A DNA stretch of 64,000 bases, from assembly GCF_016545825.1 (NCBI RefSeq), contig NC_052614.1, positions 28,979,669-29,043,668 of the forward strand. The letters run 5' to 3'. The translations under genes were made by a program, and so were the position numbers. Positions 46,981-59,075 of the stretch are shown here, in pieces. The DNA comes from Eucalyptus grandis. Taxonomy: Eukaryota > Streptophyta > Magnoliopsida > Myrtales > Myrtaceae. Each line of letters starts with the position of its first letter. Within the stretch, counting starts at the first letter, position 1. The notes beneath the pieces are model-generated. The model saw only the letters and a program-made list of their open reading frames with translations, was not told where the DNA came from and ran no database searches.

Positions 46981-49900
46981 GCAACTAATTATATAAAAAG
47001 AATATCTCTCATGGAAAATGGTTCAAACTGAAGGAAAGTTTAATTGAGTACTTTTTTTTTAGACAAATAAATCGCCTCATTGTTAGGAGTGTTAAGTTTA
47101 GAAAAGTACTTAGTCAAATGAAAACATATAGAAAAATATCGATACAACCAAGTTAAAGAATGCACTAATATAGAGAAACTGTTCTTGAAAATAGTTATTG
47201 TCCTATATAAGAACAAATATTCTAGAGGCCGTGAATGGTAATGTGAAACGAAGAATAGCGTCTTCTCTAGTTGAATACCTCAACTTTTGTAATATGAATA
47301 CTTTATAATTGATGTAGTGAATTTCCAAGCTATTAAAAATAGTTAATCAATTGAATTCTTGAAAAACTTATTGGTAAAATACAAAATAAATAGATTAGTG
47401 TCGCAACCTAAATTTCAGGTGCACCACCTAAAATTAGGCTAATGGATTATTAAGCCTAAACTTAGCTCGGGCTCTCTCAAGCCCATACCAATTCATGATT
47501 TAAGTTCTTAACATGCAATTGATTTTTAATTAAGAGTCACCACTAATCTATTTTTTGGTGGGTCGATTAGAAACCTAAGTAAAGTAACAGGAGATTTACT
47601 TTACTCTTGTGAACTAGAGATTGTGAGTTCGGGGACCTGGTTACGCTAGATTTTTCTAACGCTCTTTCGGTACCTTTCTCTTTTATTTCGAAAAAATGTT
47701 TTGCAGGCAACTTGAATTGATTTTAATTTACTTTCCTAACATATTAGGTGATCATGCGAGTGCATAAACCACCAATTTAACACCCAAGAAAGCAATGAAA
47801 AAATTATGAGACTTACCTCGTAGAAACGAAAGCATCTGTAATGTTAGCTCAAAATTCACATCAAAAGCCCTAGATATAATTCACAATCACTCAATCTTTT
47901 TTAGGATTTTCTCTTATTTAATGAAATTTAAACTACGTGCAATGCAATGCAATGACATACAAAAATGCCTAACTAAAATGACATGCAACATGCAACCTAT
48001 TATGTGGATTATATATCACGCGATATTTAGTAAATGACCTAATCTAATGACGGGCAATTTCTAATTAAATGGACCTAGCAACAATCACTAAATGACATGC
48101 TTTTCATGAATCTAATTCTATATGGCATGCGCATGATATTTTTGTTTTTTTATATAAAAATCGTAATTAAAAATTGCTAAAATAAAAATCTAACTAAAGT
48201 GAGATATTATCTATTTTAAGTTAGGAAATAGACTAATCTGAATCCTATCTTAACTTAGAAATTTATCTCAACATGCAATTTAATTCAAAGATATTATCTA
48301 ACCTAGATACCATCTAAACATGCATTTTAATATAATCATAAAAGAATCTAACTATTCTATCTAGGAAATCAATTCTAATCTACATGATATGCAAATGCAA
48401 TCTTTTTTGCATTTTTGGGATAAACAAAACAATTAAAAGATAAGCACCAAATCATTCATGGTCATCAAAAATATTTTCTATCGTTCGAATTTGGAAACGA
48501 TATCTAACCAAACTTGATTATTTTGCTAATAAAATCAACAAATTGATATTAAGTCTTAAAGATCAAGATATCAACTTTATTCCAAGGTGATTAATTATTT
48601 AATCTAAAGCCTTATAGATAGAATAAAAAATTGATGTGCGGTTGCGGATTGGGCAATAAATCCTAATTGGGAATACGTCTATAATTCAAATATGCACGTA
48701 AGATATTGAAAAGCACGTATTAGGCAATAAAATACCCAAATCAAATTTAGATAAGATAATTACCTAATTTCGCCAATAATGTTACCAAATTTGAACTGAA
48801 CAGAATCCGCTCGACAGATGAGCGGGAAAGGGTTGCGGCACTTGATGGTGGAGGTTGGTGAGCAGGGATGCGGGTGGGTCACAGCCAATGAACCTGCGAA
48901 AGTAAAAACTTCAACGGATCGGCTTGAAGAGAAGATCAATGCTGGCTCGAGCTTGACGTCAACGTCGACGGGCAGCTCGCGGTTTGGGACCGTGAACCGT
49001 GGTGGCTTGCAATTCTCAGTGGGTGGCCAGCAATAGGGACTCAGTGTGAGGTGGTCGACGGTATACACGGTGGACAGGGCTCACGGGGAGGTAGCGTGAC
49101 ATTGTGCTGTTTATTCTTCTCCCCACTGTCCATAGTCGCCACGCATCCGAATTCTTCGCGATCTCGTTGCCAAAAAAAAATACCGTTCTTTTGCTTGCAT
49201 GAAACAACATCACAAAGCCCACATTGTTATAGTAAAATCTGGATAAAACTTAAAAAGAAGACAAATCCACCTCTCAGAATTATTCAAGCGAGATTATGAT
49301 AACTATTTTTGACCGTGGACTTCAAGCTCACAAGCGGTGGCCACGAAAATACGACGAGATATTCACATTGTTCGGGAGATTTTGGCCTTGCTGGACCTCG
49401 GCGAAACCGTCCCACTAGATGGAATCCGCAGGAGTCTTCGTTCACTCTAAACCAGGGTGAGGGGGGTTCAAGCATCCCTAGGGTACGCTGGTTCGCGATA
49501 CAGCAGAAGCAACAGATCGTGGATCGTCGAGGGTGCGATGGCTGGTCGAGTGATTGATGCAAGGAGAAATCACGGTCTCGAAATTTATAACCACACTTTT
49601 ATACAAACCACAAACCCTTTCATAACTATTTGGGGGATCAGCGGTCTGGACTCACTGGTTTGGATCAACAATGGATTGGTCGCCCCAGTGATTGATGCAA
49701 GGAGAAATCACGGTCTCTTTGAGGACTCACGGTGGATCAACAATGGATTCCCAGTCCCAAGAACTTGTTCCTTCCTGTGTCTTTTCGTAAAGTGCACTAC
49801 GAGATGGACGGAGCGGGGCTAGACCTAATAGATGCGCCGGGGAGCTGTGCCAATAAAAAACTAACGAAACACCTGAGGCAAAGATCGACGTCTCGAGGAT

Positions 49901-51146
49901 CACCGAGAATGGTCTTCTTCTTTGCGTGCGTCTATGGCAAGTGCTCTGTGAAGACCAAGTTTGTGCTCTCCAATGTGCCGAATGTTGATCCCAGAGAAAT
50001 ATTCCAAGTGCTGCCGCTCAGGACCTTGAAGACCCCCCTCTCCCTCTCTCTCCCTCTCTCTCGGCTCTCACTCACTATTTTTATATTGTGGCTGACCTAG
50101 ATTCTGTCGCCGTGTGTTTTAATTGTGTGGCCTCCCCTTCTCTCATAATAGGTCTTGCTTTATATACGTAGGGTAGCCGAGGATCTTCCAAGGAAAGAGA
50201 GCCGGTCTTTGCTCCTTTTGTAGATGCTGAATATATTATGATCTTTATCTCTTTCCTTTTCTTAAATTTCACATGTGCAGGAATCAAATTTTTTCTCACC
50301 CATTGCCCGCAAATAACATTCCCAATTTAGTTAGACTAGTGGCTGGCTTGATTCCATCAAAATATTGACAGTATCTTCCTCATCTTGTCTGCTAATCGCC
50401 AAAAACTCAAAACAAGTATAATATTGCCCCCTGAGAAATTCATCTTTCTTAATTCAACCCTCCAATCTATATGATATTTTTTACCACTACCAATGTTCAT
50501 GGCCTTGGCCAAATTCTCTCTCGTTGCGGGCTTAGTCCAATTCCTTGAATTAAATTTTAGAGCCATTAATTCAAACCCGTCCACTGGTCCAATACAAATG
50601 CAACTATAGACTAAATAATAAATAAATGCACCTAAAATTATGTGCTATGCAATTTAATTTTTTAATGCAATAAATAAATAACTAGATCGCCAAAATTTAG
50701 GTGTCAACAATTATGATCAAGCAATCAGGTAGACTTATCCAATTGAATAATTAATTAATTGAAATATGCGAATGTAGAGTAGAAACAAGTTGTAGAATGT
50801 GAAAGCATGGGAATGCGAAACATGGAAATCTTATTCCTTATCATCTTACAATTTTTCATGCAGAGAATTCTGTAATTTTCATGTGAAAATCATTTTTTAA
50901 CTTTCTTGCGCTTTGCAAGCCATAATGCCACTAGTTACTTAAGGTTAAAAAAAAATTGAAGCATAAATTCTAAAACTTTTATAATAATGCACTTGAATCC
51001 TAAAATTTTCGTAATTTAGGTTCTATTATTAGAAAAATTTTCTTGTCCGATATGTTTTTTTTTTTTTTTCTGATTTTGTTCCCTCAATGAGTTTCTAAGC
51101 ATATGAAAGCGACCAGAATAGAAATGCGTTTAACATGACATTCTTT
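45436..51146 (-). repeat. Right arm of the palindrome, split by an LTR
   Basis: Complementary to 42721-45145 in two blocks, 45436-47398 and 50710-51146. The break is filled by the 3.3-kb LTR at 47399-50709. An (AT)n run lies at 46949-46976. It ends GCGTTTAACATGACATTC; beyond 51146 similarity to the transporter exon side stops. Confidence 0.9.
47399..50709 (-). mobile_element. Long solo LTR (3.3 kb), minus sense, inserted in the palindrome arm
   Basis: On the minus strand it starts TGTTGACACC (50709) and ends GGTTGCGACA (47399). The flanks are ATTAG (47394-47398) and ATTAT (50710-50714), a 5-bp TSD with one change. The intact left arm shows the empty site as a single, uninterrupted 'gatcctaatct'. 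It is the same family as 15845-18783, sharing the terminal sequences, the 'gagtcaccac' block and a GC-rich middle (48800-50100 here). No internal retroelement sequence remains. Frames in the GC-rich middle on both strands show no domain. Confidence 0.85.
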
Positions 51147-51202
51147 TTGCAACTTAGATTTTTTTTTAATTTTTAAATATTTTTTACAATTATTTTATTA
51201 AA

Positions 51203-51241
<39 letters not shown>

Positions 51242-51295
51242 TTTTCCTTTTTCTTCTTCTTCATCTTCTTCCTTTAGTTGGTTGCTGGCCTTAGG
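51147..51295. repeat. AT-rich spacer with (TTA)n microsatellite
   Basis: TTA repeated about eleven times at 51207-51240, then a CTT-rich strip. Confidence 0.85.
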
Positions 51296-54200
51296 TGTCA
51301 TGCCCCGAACCTCGAGCGCGTGCACATCCCTCGGTGGTCAATAAAATTGCGACATCCCAGGACGCGTCGACAACCCTTTCATTTTATTGCACATGTGGAA
51401 GCGTATAGACAAAACATCTAATAGCAAACAACATGAGATAGAAAAGCAAGATACAAGTTTCACAAACACTTTTATATACAAACTAATCTATCTACAAAAA
51501 GATCGGCTTTGAAAAAGAAGCTGTCCTACAACCTACTAGTTGGACACATTCACCAATCTTTCGGACTCCATCTCCACAGGTTCCGGGGCTTCAGGTCCTC
51601 CATAACCCCATCAGAAGGGTCAACTGCACCCTCACCCAGAGCGGCGTTAAGCGTAACGGCGGAGATATCAAATCCTTAAAGGGGACCTATCCTATACCCA
51701 TTAAGTCCATGGCGAAACCACGTCCTGAATCGATGAGGTACCCTATGAGGTAGGCCCTCATTGACCCAAACAATGGTCACAACCAACTCATAGACTTAAT
51801 GACTCCTAGGAACATGGACGTCTATGCTTTGCTCAATAATAGCCCGAGGCTGACCAAAACATTCCAGAGGGACCGCCATCTAAGGACCTGAAAAGATTGA
51901 GCCAATGATGGGGTGAAACAACATCTCAACAAGTTCACCCCCTAAACCGCGACTAGGGAGGAAATACGCCCAGAGGTGGCCTAACCACATAACCACACAA
52001 CCACACAACCATAGACACTCACCTCATCTCAGATCCTCCCTGCATGTCAGTACGGTTCATATCACAAACATAAGCCGTAATAAACTCAATCAATTGGAAC
52101 GCCTTAACTTATATCTCAATAAACACAAGGGTCCCGATTATAAGGTCAAATCGTTATGACACGTCTCATACAATGCCACACGATTTTGTTCCATAATCAG
52201 GCACGATTAAGACACTCAATCATGCGTTCCAATTTTATAATGGCCCAAAGGGCATGGCCTACTCGATGTTCGGTGGTCTTCTGGCGTAAATAGACATCAT
52301 CTCAGCCCATTAAGCATGGCAACGTTTACCTCGAGATGGCAATCCCGAATGAGCATCGGTTCAGAATCTACTGCGACCGGCATCCGTTATTCAGGGGCAT
52401 CCCATATAGGGGCAACGTCCACCCGACTCATATCGCGGGCAGGTTCTCATATCCATCACACGATCATTTACTTACAGCCAAGGACACTGTGCATTGCATC
52501 CAAATGTCTCAATTAAAATAACAAACTTGGCATATTTTTTTCATATTAAAAATACACGGTAAAATAATTGTGTGTGGATACACAGTCAATTTGAACCAGA
52601 AAAATTGATATCATCCCTTTTAAAATCCCACTATTTGATATAGTCTTTAAAACCAATTTCGGTGTCAAAACCCGACACTCGGTAATTTCTAATTAATTAA
52701 CAAAATTTCCTAATTTTGAAATAAATACAAAAAATCACAATCACCACTCACTTTGCACAAATTAACACTCAATTGCATAAACTAAGCACATCACTGTAAT
52801 TAGCATGAAATTCCGATCATTGGCTATCTTGGTATAATTTCCAAAAATATTAAATAATTAAATAAATCACTAAAATAATTAAATCATGCAAATTAAATCC
52901 AATAAATGCTAACCTAGGCCAGAAATGCTAATCTAATCACCTAAACGGGCCTAGAAAATTAATGCACCAATCTAGATAAATAGCACAATCTATTTAGCCC
53001 CTAATTAATCTATTCTAACCACCTAACATGCATAATTAAGCAATTAAATCACTAATCTAAACTAACGAACCACCTAATCTCATCTTAAGCTAAACTAATC
53101 AACCCGTAGGCATAATTAACCTCTTAAGTAAGGTTTAGTGAGTAAACTCATTGGTTTAGCGGGCCGGTGAGTCCACAGCGACAGCGACGCCAAGGCGGTT
53201 GAGAATCAAGCCTGAAGCGACACCAACAAAGGTCTGGATGGGCCCGGAAACGGCCCATGAAGCCCACAGCAAAGTTGCTGGGCTTGGTTCTATTCTTGAA
53301 GATCTAAGCTAAACCAAGCAATTGGAAAAGGCAAGGTGGGACGATGAGGGCTGCAGCAGGGCCAAGCGGTAGCTCCGGTGGGTCCAAGCGGCTTGGGAGC
53401 AGTGGATGGTGGCTGGACGACAGCCTAGGTGACGGAGGCGGCTTGGGACAATGAGCAAGGATCATGGACGGGCGGATGGGCGGGCGAGCGTGTGGCCCGG
53501 CGTACGGAAGCTCGCGCGGCACTCAGCTACTCGGACGGTGGCAACAAGGACGGTCGACGGTTCAAGGGGGTGTTGGCTAGTTCATGCTTGCTTCCTCTGG
53601 TTTTTGAGCTCTCAAATGGCACAACAATGGGGAAAGCAAGGCTGATGAAGAAGAAGAAGAAGAAGAAGAAGAAGAAGAAGATAGTTTGCTAAGAAGGGGG
53701 TCACAAAATATCCAAACACTCATTACCCTTGCCCCACCATGCTCAGCTATCATCCTTAGCCATTATCCACACTAAAGCTTCTCTAAGAAGTCTCCCAAGG
53801 CGGCTGAAATGTTGCTCCCTCCATTGACCTACGAATTTTGGAACATTTCCCCCCAAATTGAGCTCAATTCCTCTTCAATTAAGTTCAATTGGTGCCTGAA
53901 AATTCCCAATAAGGTGTTCACATCCATTCCATGATTTTTCCTCATCAAATGAACCAACTTGAACCCCAAACATTCACCCAAAAATAGCCCTTTAATTTTC
54001 CCGGTCAAAAACGCCTAAATTTGATTTTTCGCTGAAAACTCGGGTTTGCAGAAAATATTTTTGAAGGATAAGTCGATATTCATAAAATGAATCATGACAT
54101 GACAGAACTTTCAATTTCTAAAATCGGGTTCAAATGTGTGGTTAATTTCAACTATGCGTGATTTTAGCGTGACTTAACCTACTAGGTAGCTTTTAGAAAT

Positions 54201-54651
54201 TTTTAGTGCAATTGACCTGCGGTCGATTATTTTCGAGCCACATTGTGCATCTTCAACTCATTAGCGACTCTTGGTTGTCATGAAAATCTCGAGATTTCAA
54301 ATATAGGCACGGGTACGAAATGACAGAAAATCAGTTTAGTGCTTTGTTCGACGAGAATTTTGCAATTAGGTGAAATCACCCATACTTTAATCACATACCT
54401 CAGTCGAACCGGCCTATCTCTAATCTCTGACCAATTTTGATGGTGTCGTATTGACCCTTGCAGATTAGCACGGTCGAGTAATCAATTTCTGGTCGAATTT
54501 TCAAGTTTATTGCGTTAAAATCCCTTAATGACTTCACTAGATAAACTAGTTATATCATGAGTGATTAGCTTAGAGAAAAGAACTATAAGCGCATTGATGA
54601 AAAGCCCAACTCATTCAATTGAAAACAAAATAAAAAATTTGGGCCGTCACA
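51296..54651 (-). mobile_element. 3' LTR of a long-LTR Ty3/gypsy element (minus sense)
   Basis: On the minus strand it starts TGTGACGGCCC at 54651 and ends GGGGCATGACA at 51296, 3.36 kb. It is preceded on that strand by the purine tract 'aagaggggaagagt', the expected polypurine primer, and by integrase. It is the same family as the solo LTR at 3357-6862. The GC-rich middle (53160-53700) contains a (GAA)n run at 53648-53682 and composition-driven frames. The 52040-52500 part holds a dispersed set of 'cacat/cacaac' words and no gene. Confidence 0.82.
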
Positions 54652-54699
54652 ACTCTTCCCCTCTTATAAAAATTTCGTCATCGAAATTTAAACCTATTA

Positions 54700-56015
54700 C
54701 AAATCTTAAACAAAAAAAGGTGGGGTATTGTCGTCTCATCGAATCTTCACTTTCCTAGGTTGCTCCTTCTGTGCCGTGGTGTTGTCAGACCACTTTAACT
54801 AATGGGATTGTCTTGGTGCACAGAACCTGATCCTTCCGATCTACAATTTGAACTAGTCTCTTCATGCACGACACTCTGTCATCAACGTCTAACTCTTCAA
54901 AATTCAGCACGTGGGTCGAGTCAGGTTCATACTTTCTCAACATTGACACATGGAAGACGTTATGCACTTGCGCTAGTCTTGGTGGCAATGCAAGACGATA
55001 CGCTAGAGTCCCTATCATTTCCAAAATCTCAAAGGGACTTACATACCTCAAACTCAGCTTCCCTTTCTTGTCAAAGCGCGAAGTACTCCTCATCGATGAC
55101 ATCTTCAGAAAGACATGCCCACCAACTTGGAATTCCAAAGCTCTTCAATGCTTATCAGCATAGCTTTTCTGGCGACTCTGAGCAGTCTTTAATCTGTCCA
55201 TGATAACTACAATTGCATCCACCAACTGTTGAACCAACTCTGGGCATGTGATCTTCCGTTCTCCAACCTTATCCCAACACACTGGCGTTCTGCACGCTCT
55301 GCCATACAATGCTTCAAAAGGTGCCATCTGAATACTCTGCTGGTAGCTGTTGTCGTAGGCGAACTTGACGAGATGAAGATGTTCCTCCTAGCTTCCTTTG
55401 AAGTCTAGCACACATGCTCTCAACATGTCCTCGAAAGTCTGAATCGTCCTTTCAAACTGGCAGATGGCAAGCCGTACTAAATTGCAACTTCATTACCAAG
55501 GCGATTTGCAAGCTTTTCTAAAAGATAACTGTAAATGACGGGTCTCTATCAGATGTAATTGTCATCGGCACTCCATGCAAACAAACAATCTGACTCACGT
55601 ACAATTATGCATATCTATCCAATGCAAGGTCTTTCCTTACGACGATAAAGTGATCCGACTTTGTCAGTCTATCAACCACAACCCAAATGGAATCATTAAC
55701 CTTCTGACTCCTCAGTAAGCCCATCACAAAGTCCATTGTGATATGTTTCCATTTCCACTCGAGAATCTCAAGAGGTTGCAGAACTTCTCCCGGTTTACAG
55801 TGATGTGCCTTCACTTACTGACACGTCAGACATTTGGCGACATGCTTGGCAATGTCCGCCTTCATACCGTTCCACCAATAGTATTGATGTAGATTCTGAT
55901 ACATTTTTGTATTGCCTGGATGAATGCTGTACCTATTACGATGAGCTTCTGACAAGATTTCCTCCTTAAGCTCTGCATCGTTAGGTACACACAATCATCC
56001 ACGAAATCTCAGTGT
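54700..56015 (-). pseudogene. Truncated Ty3/gypsy pol: integrase and C-terminal tail
   Basis: On the minus strand, in order: the integrase zinc-binding region (EEILSEAHRNRYSIHPG, then YYWWNGMKADIAKHVAKCLTC), a stop replacing a residue after CQ, and integrase core pieces (ITMDFVMGLL, VVVDRLTKSDHF, then TSDRDPSFT). MAPFEALYGRACRTPVCW, KLSLRYVSPFEILEMIG and a chromodomain-like end (PLVKVVWSD) follow. Order and wording are those of plant chromoviruses, probably the Tekay/Del type given the 3.4-kb LTR. Gag, protease, reverse transcriptase and the 5' LTR are absent, so it is 5'-truncated at about 56015. Several stops and frameshifts. Confidence 0.88.
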
Positions 56016-56974
56016 TCCTTCAAAATAAAAAAATAACATAAAAAATAAAACTTTTTTTCCTCTTTTTTTTTCCTGTTTCATTTGGTGTTTCATTATTCCT
56101 GACGTATATCTCAGCCAAGGACCCACAAAAAAGAAACCTTAGTTCTCATATCTTTTTGGTAGCATGGATTTTCGATCATTTGATGATTACCTTATGGCCA
56201 AACACCAAGAAGAGGCATGTTAGGGCCAAAGATGTTGGGAAGGTGCATAAAGCCCAAAAGGAAGGGGCGAAAATTGATGGTTTCCTTTGGCCTAATTATT
56301 TATGATACTTTGAAACGTCTCCATTTTTTTTTTTAATCTACCTTACTTGATTCTATCCTATCTCAATTGATTCAATATCTTGGATGTCGAGAGTCGAGTA
56401 AAGATTGGATTTTTCTTAAATAAGGCCCATTCTATTATTAATGTTATTGTGTAAGTTCTACTTTTAATTTTCATGTATTCTTCACTTATGTACCTTTGTA
56501 ATATATGCACCTTATGCTTTGTCCCCCAGTTTAACCAATTGAACCTGGTGAAAAGCACTAAACTGGAGAAGAGGCCGGGTGCAATGCTCTAGTTGCAAGA
56601 TTTTTTCATTCTCCAATATTTTTTTCAATATACGAAGTTGTGGTGTACCTCCTAGGAAATCCATTTTTTTTTCTTTGAAGAAAAATAAAGAACCGATGTT
56701 GGAACTAAATAGTTACATAATTAATATACTCCAAAGGGCCAAAGCCCCAAGCGTAGAATGTAGACTCGCTCTGGAGCATGAGCTTAACGATTTCCATAGA
56801 TCAATCGTAGAAAATGGAACAAGAGAAAATATTTTCTAAATATATCAAAGTACTCATGGTTCACATGTTTGTTAGCAATACATAATCACAAAGTGGAGAG
56901 TCTTTATGTTATCTACTCCTCCGATTACAAGCTTTTTCAACCATGGCAGATTGAGAGGTCATGATGGCTTTGAG
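56016..56974. other. Unassigned spacer, 3' flank of the TNL pseudogene
   Basis: AT-rich. A frame at 56579-56839 has no domain. No polyadenylation or terminator feature could be fixed. Confidence 0.4.
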
Positions 56975-57954
56975 CTATACTTCTCCTGGGGGAATACCTC
57001 TGGAACAACATTCAATGTCGTGGTTCTCTAGCTTCTTCAAATTGGATAGATCAAGTAAACTTTGCAAGGAACTATAGTCTCCAATGGTGATTGATTGTAG
57101 TGATTCTAGTCTGTCAAGACCTTGAATCTCGACCAGTTTCCAATAGCTCCACAGAGATAAGTCCTTCAAATATTTTAAGTTGGATAAGTTGGGCAATGTA
57201 TGAAGGAGGGGGCAAAGTTCAATCAACAAAACTAGTAGATTCTCTAGGCTTTCAAGCCCACCAAGATTGCTAAACTCACAGGAGGACAGTTTCAAGCATT
57301 GTAATGATCTTAAGCCTTTAAGACCTTGAATATTGGGTATCCCAAAACTGAGACTTAACTCCAACAATTTCTGCAAGTTAGAAAGATCTATACTTTGTAG
57401 AACACTACAGTGGGAAACTGTAAGTTTCCTCAAACTAGAGGGAAGCAGTCCAATGTGTTGCAGGTTCTCACAGTAGACAAGGAGAAGTTCTTTCATGCAA
57501 CAAAGGTGATCCAAATCCGATGGTATGCTAGTGATGCTTGGAAGTTCCAATCTTAAGTACTCCAGTCTCAATAGTTTCCCAATCCACCATGGGTTGTAAG
57601 TTCTATCCATTTCCATAGCTATGAAGGACATTAAGGTGGGAAAACTCAATTTCAAATTTCTTAGATTTGTGTCCAAAACTACTGCTATTGAAGAAAGACA
57701 TTAAACTTGGGGGAGGCTATGGTACTATCTTCACATGAGTTTTTGTCAATTTGAAAATTCTCAAGAAACAGTCCTGCAATATCACTAGGAATCGTTTGTA
57801 ATGCCGAACAATCCTCTCCATGAATCTCTTCCAATTTCTCCCACATTCCAATTGTCGTCGGTAGCTTTGTTATGCAACTTTTGTTCATCTTCAAGACTTT
57901 CAAGTTCTTAGGCAACTCAATAATACCTGTGTTTAAGATATTCAATTCAACTAA
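56975..57954 (-). pseudogene. TNL LRR exon, downstream half and C-terminus
   Basis: Continues as LVELNILNTGIIELPKNLKV and TIGMWEKLEEIHGEDCSAL. After the frameshift near 57690, a 230-residue open stretch holds about nine LRR-type units (LRLELPSITSIPSDLDHL, LPNLSNLKYLKDLSLW, LVEIQGLDRLESLQSI) to a stop. Paralogous to 14311-14757. Confidence 0.92.
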
Positions 57955-59075
57955 GGGTGTGTTTGTTTGCGAAAAACAATTTACGGTAAAATGTTTTCCT
58001 CATTTTTCAACATTTGGTTCATTTAGAAAAATGAGTCAACGGAAAATGTTTCCTTCCGAGAAAAGTTTTCCTTAAATTTAGGAAAACAATTTCCCCTTTT
58101 AAAGAAGCGGAAAACATTTTCCAAAATGTTTTAAGGTCTTTGCTTAATGAAAAAATTATTATTAGAAAAAATTTCTAATTAAAAATTTTGAATTTGTTAT
58201 TATTATATCTTTTCTTTTCTTTTTTCTTTCTTTCTTTTTCTTTTCTTTTTTTCTTGTTTTCTCTTTTCTTTCTTTGCCTATGAATGTAAACCCTAACTCC
58301 TCCTCCCCTCTCTCCTTCTCCTTCACCCCCTCCCTTTCGCCACCACGGCCGCCTCCTCCAACCCTAGCCCCTCCTACACTCCCGTTGGCTTCTCTCCCTC
58401 CTCTTCCTCTTCATTGGCGTCTTCTGCACCTTCATTCTCCAATGGATTCGGCTCCACATCAGCGACTTCGGTGCCAATGCTCTTCGGTACGCTATCGCAG
58501 GTTACGTCCGGAGGATCGTCGCCCTTTGGAATGGCTAAGCCTGCCGCGAGCTCTGGTCCATCGCCATTCGTGTCGAGTTCCCCTTCGCCATTGTTTGCCT
58601 CATTGGGGAGCTCTGCTGCTTCTCTGTTCGGTGCGCCTACGCCTTCTTCCAGTGTGAGCCTAGGTTCGTCCTTGTTTGCAACGCGTGCGCCTGTGCCTCG
58701 GGCATGGTCAAGGCTTGCCGGCTTGTGTCTGTACTTGGAGCTCGGCTGAGCTTCAATGGACGGAATCGATGTAGAGGGAGGTGAGGTCGTTGAAGATGGC
58801 AATGATGGTAGTGGACTAGAGGAAGGGGTGATGGGTTAGGTGGAGAGGCGGTTGGGAGAGAAGGAAAAATAGGAAAAAAATATAAAAAATAAATGTTTAT
58901 TTAAAAATTTGATTTTTTTTATCCGAGAGAAAGCATTTTCCAATGAGGTCCAAACATGAAAGAATGTTTTCAATGATATATACCAAACAAAAGAAAACTA
59001 ATCGTATTCCTGGAAAATATTTTTCAAGAAAATATTTTCCTCAATCATTGAGTTTTCCACGAAACAAACGCACCC
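57955..59075. mobile_element. Tourist/Harbinger-like element inserted in the TNL LRR exon
   Basis: The ends are GGGTGTGTTTGTTTGCG (57955) and, reverse-complemented, GGGTGCGTTTGTTTCG (59075). The duplicated target is TAA (57952-57954 and 59076-59078), fitting PIF/Harbinger elements. Outer 150-200 bases on both sides are rich in 'ggaaaa.attttcc' words. The middle is GC-rich and carries a captured coding fragment (58372-58749). No transposase frame is seen, so it is non-autonomous. Confidence 0.85.
58372..58749 (+). pseudogene. Captured FG-nucleoporin (Nup62-like) fragment
   Basis: One frame reads VGFSPSSSSSLASSAPSFS then NGFGS, MLFG, GGSSPFGMAKPAASSG, SPLFASLGSSAASLFGAP and SLGSSLFAT. Ser/Ala/Pro linkers with spaced FG and LFG/PFG dipeptides are the hallmark of FG nucleoporins, and the wording (SPFGMAKPA) recalls the plant Nup62 N-terminus. 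It has lost its start codon (an in-frame TAG precedes it at 58366) and the coiled-coil C-terminus. The last third drifts into unrelated sequence before a stop. It runs antisense to the host TNL gene. FG nucleoporins line the nuclear pore channel; this fragment is not expected to work. Confidence 0.7.

Noticed and set aside
58374..58802. 142-codon minus-strand frame opposite the nucleoporin-like fragment
   Set aside because: Antisense shadow of the FG-rich frame; acidic/Pro composition is just the complement of Ser/Gly/Ala codons.
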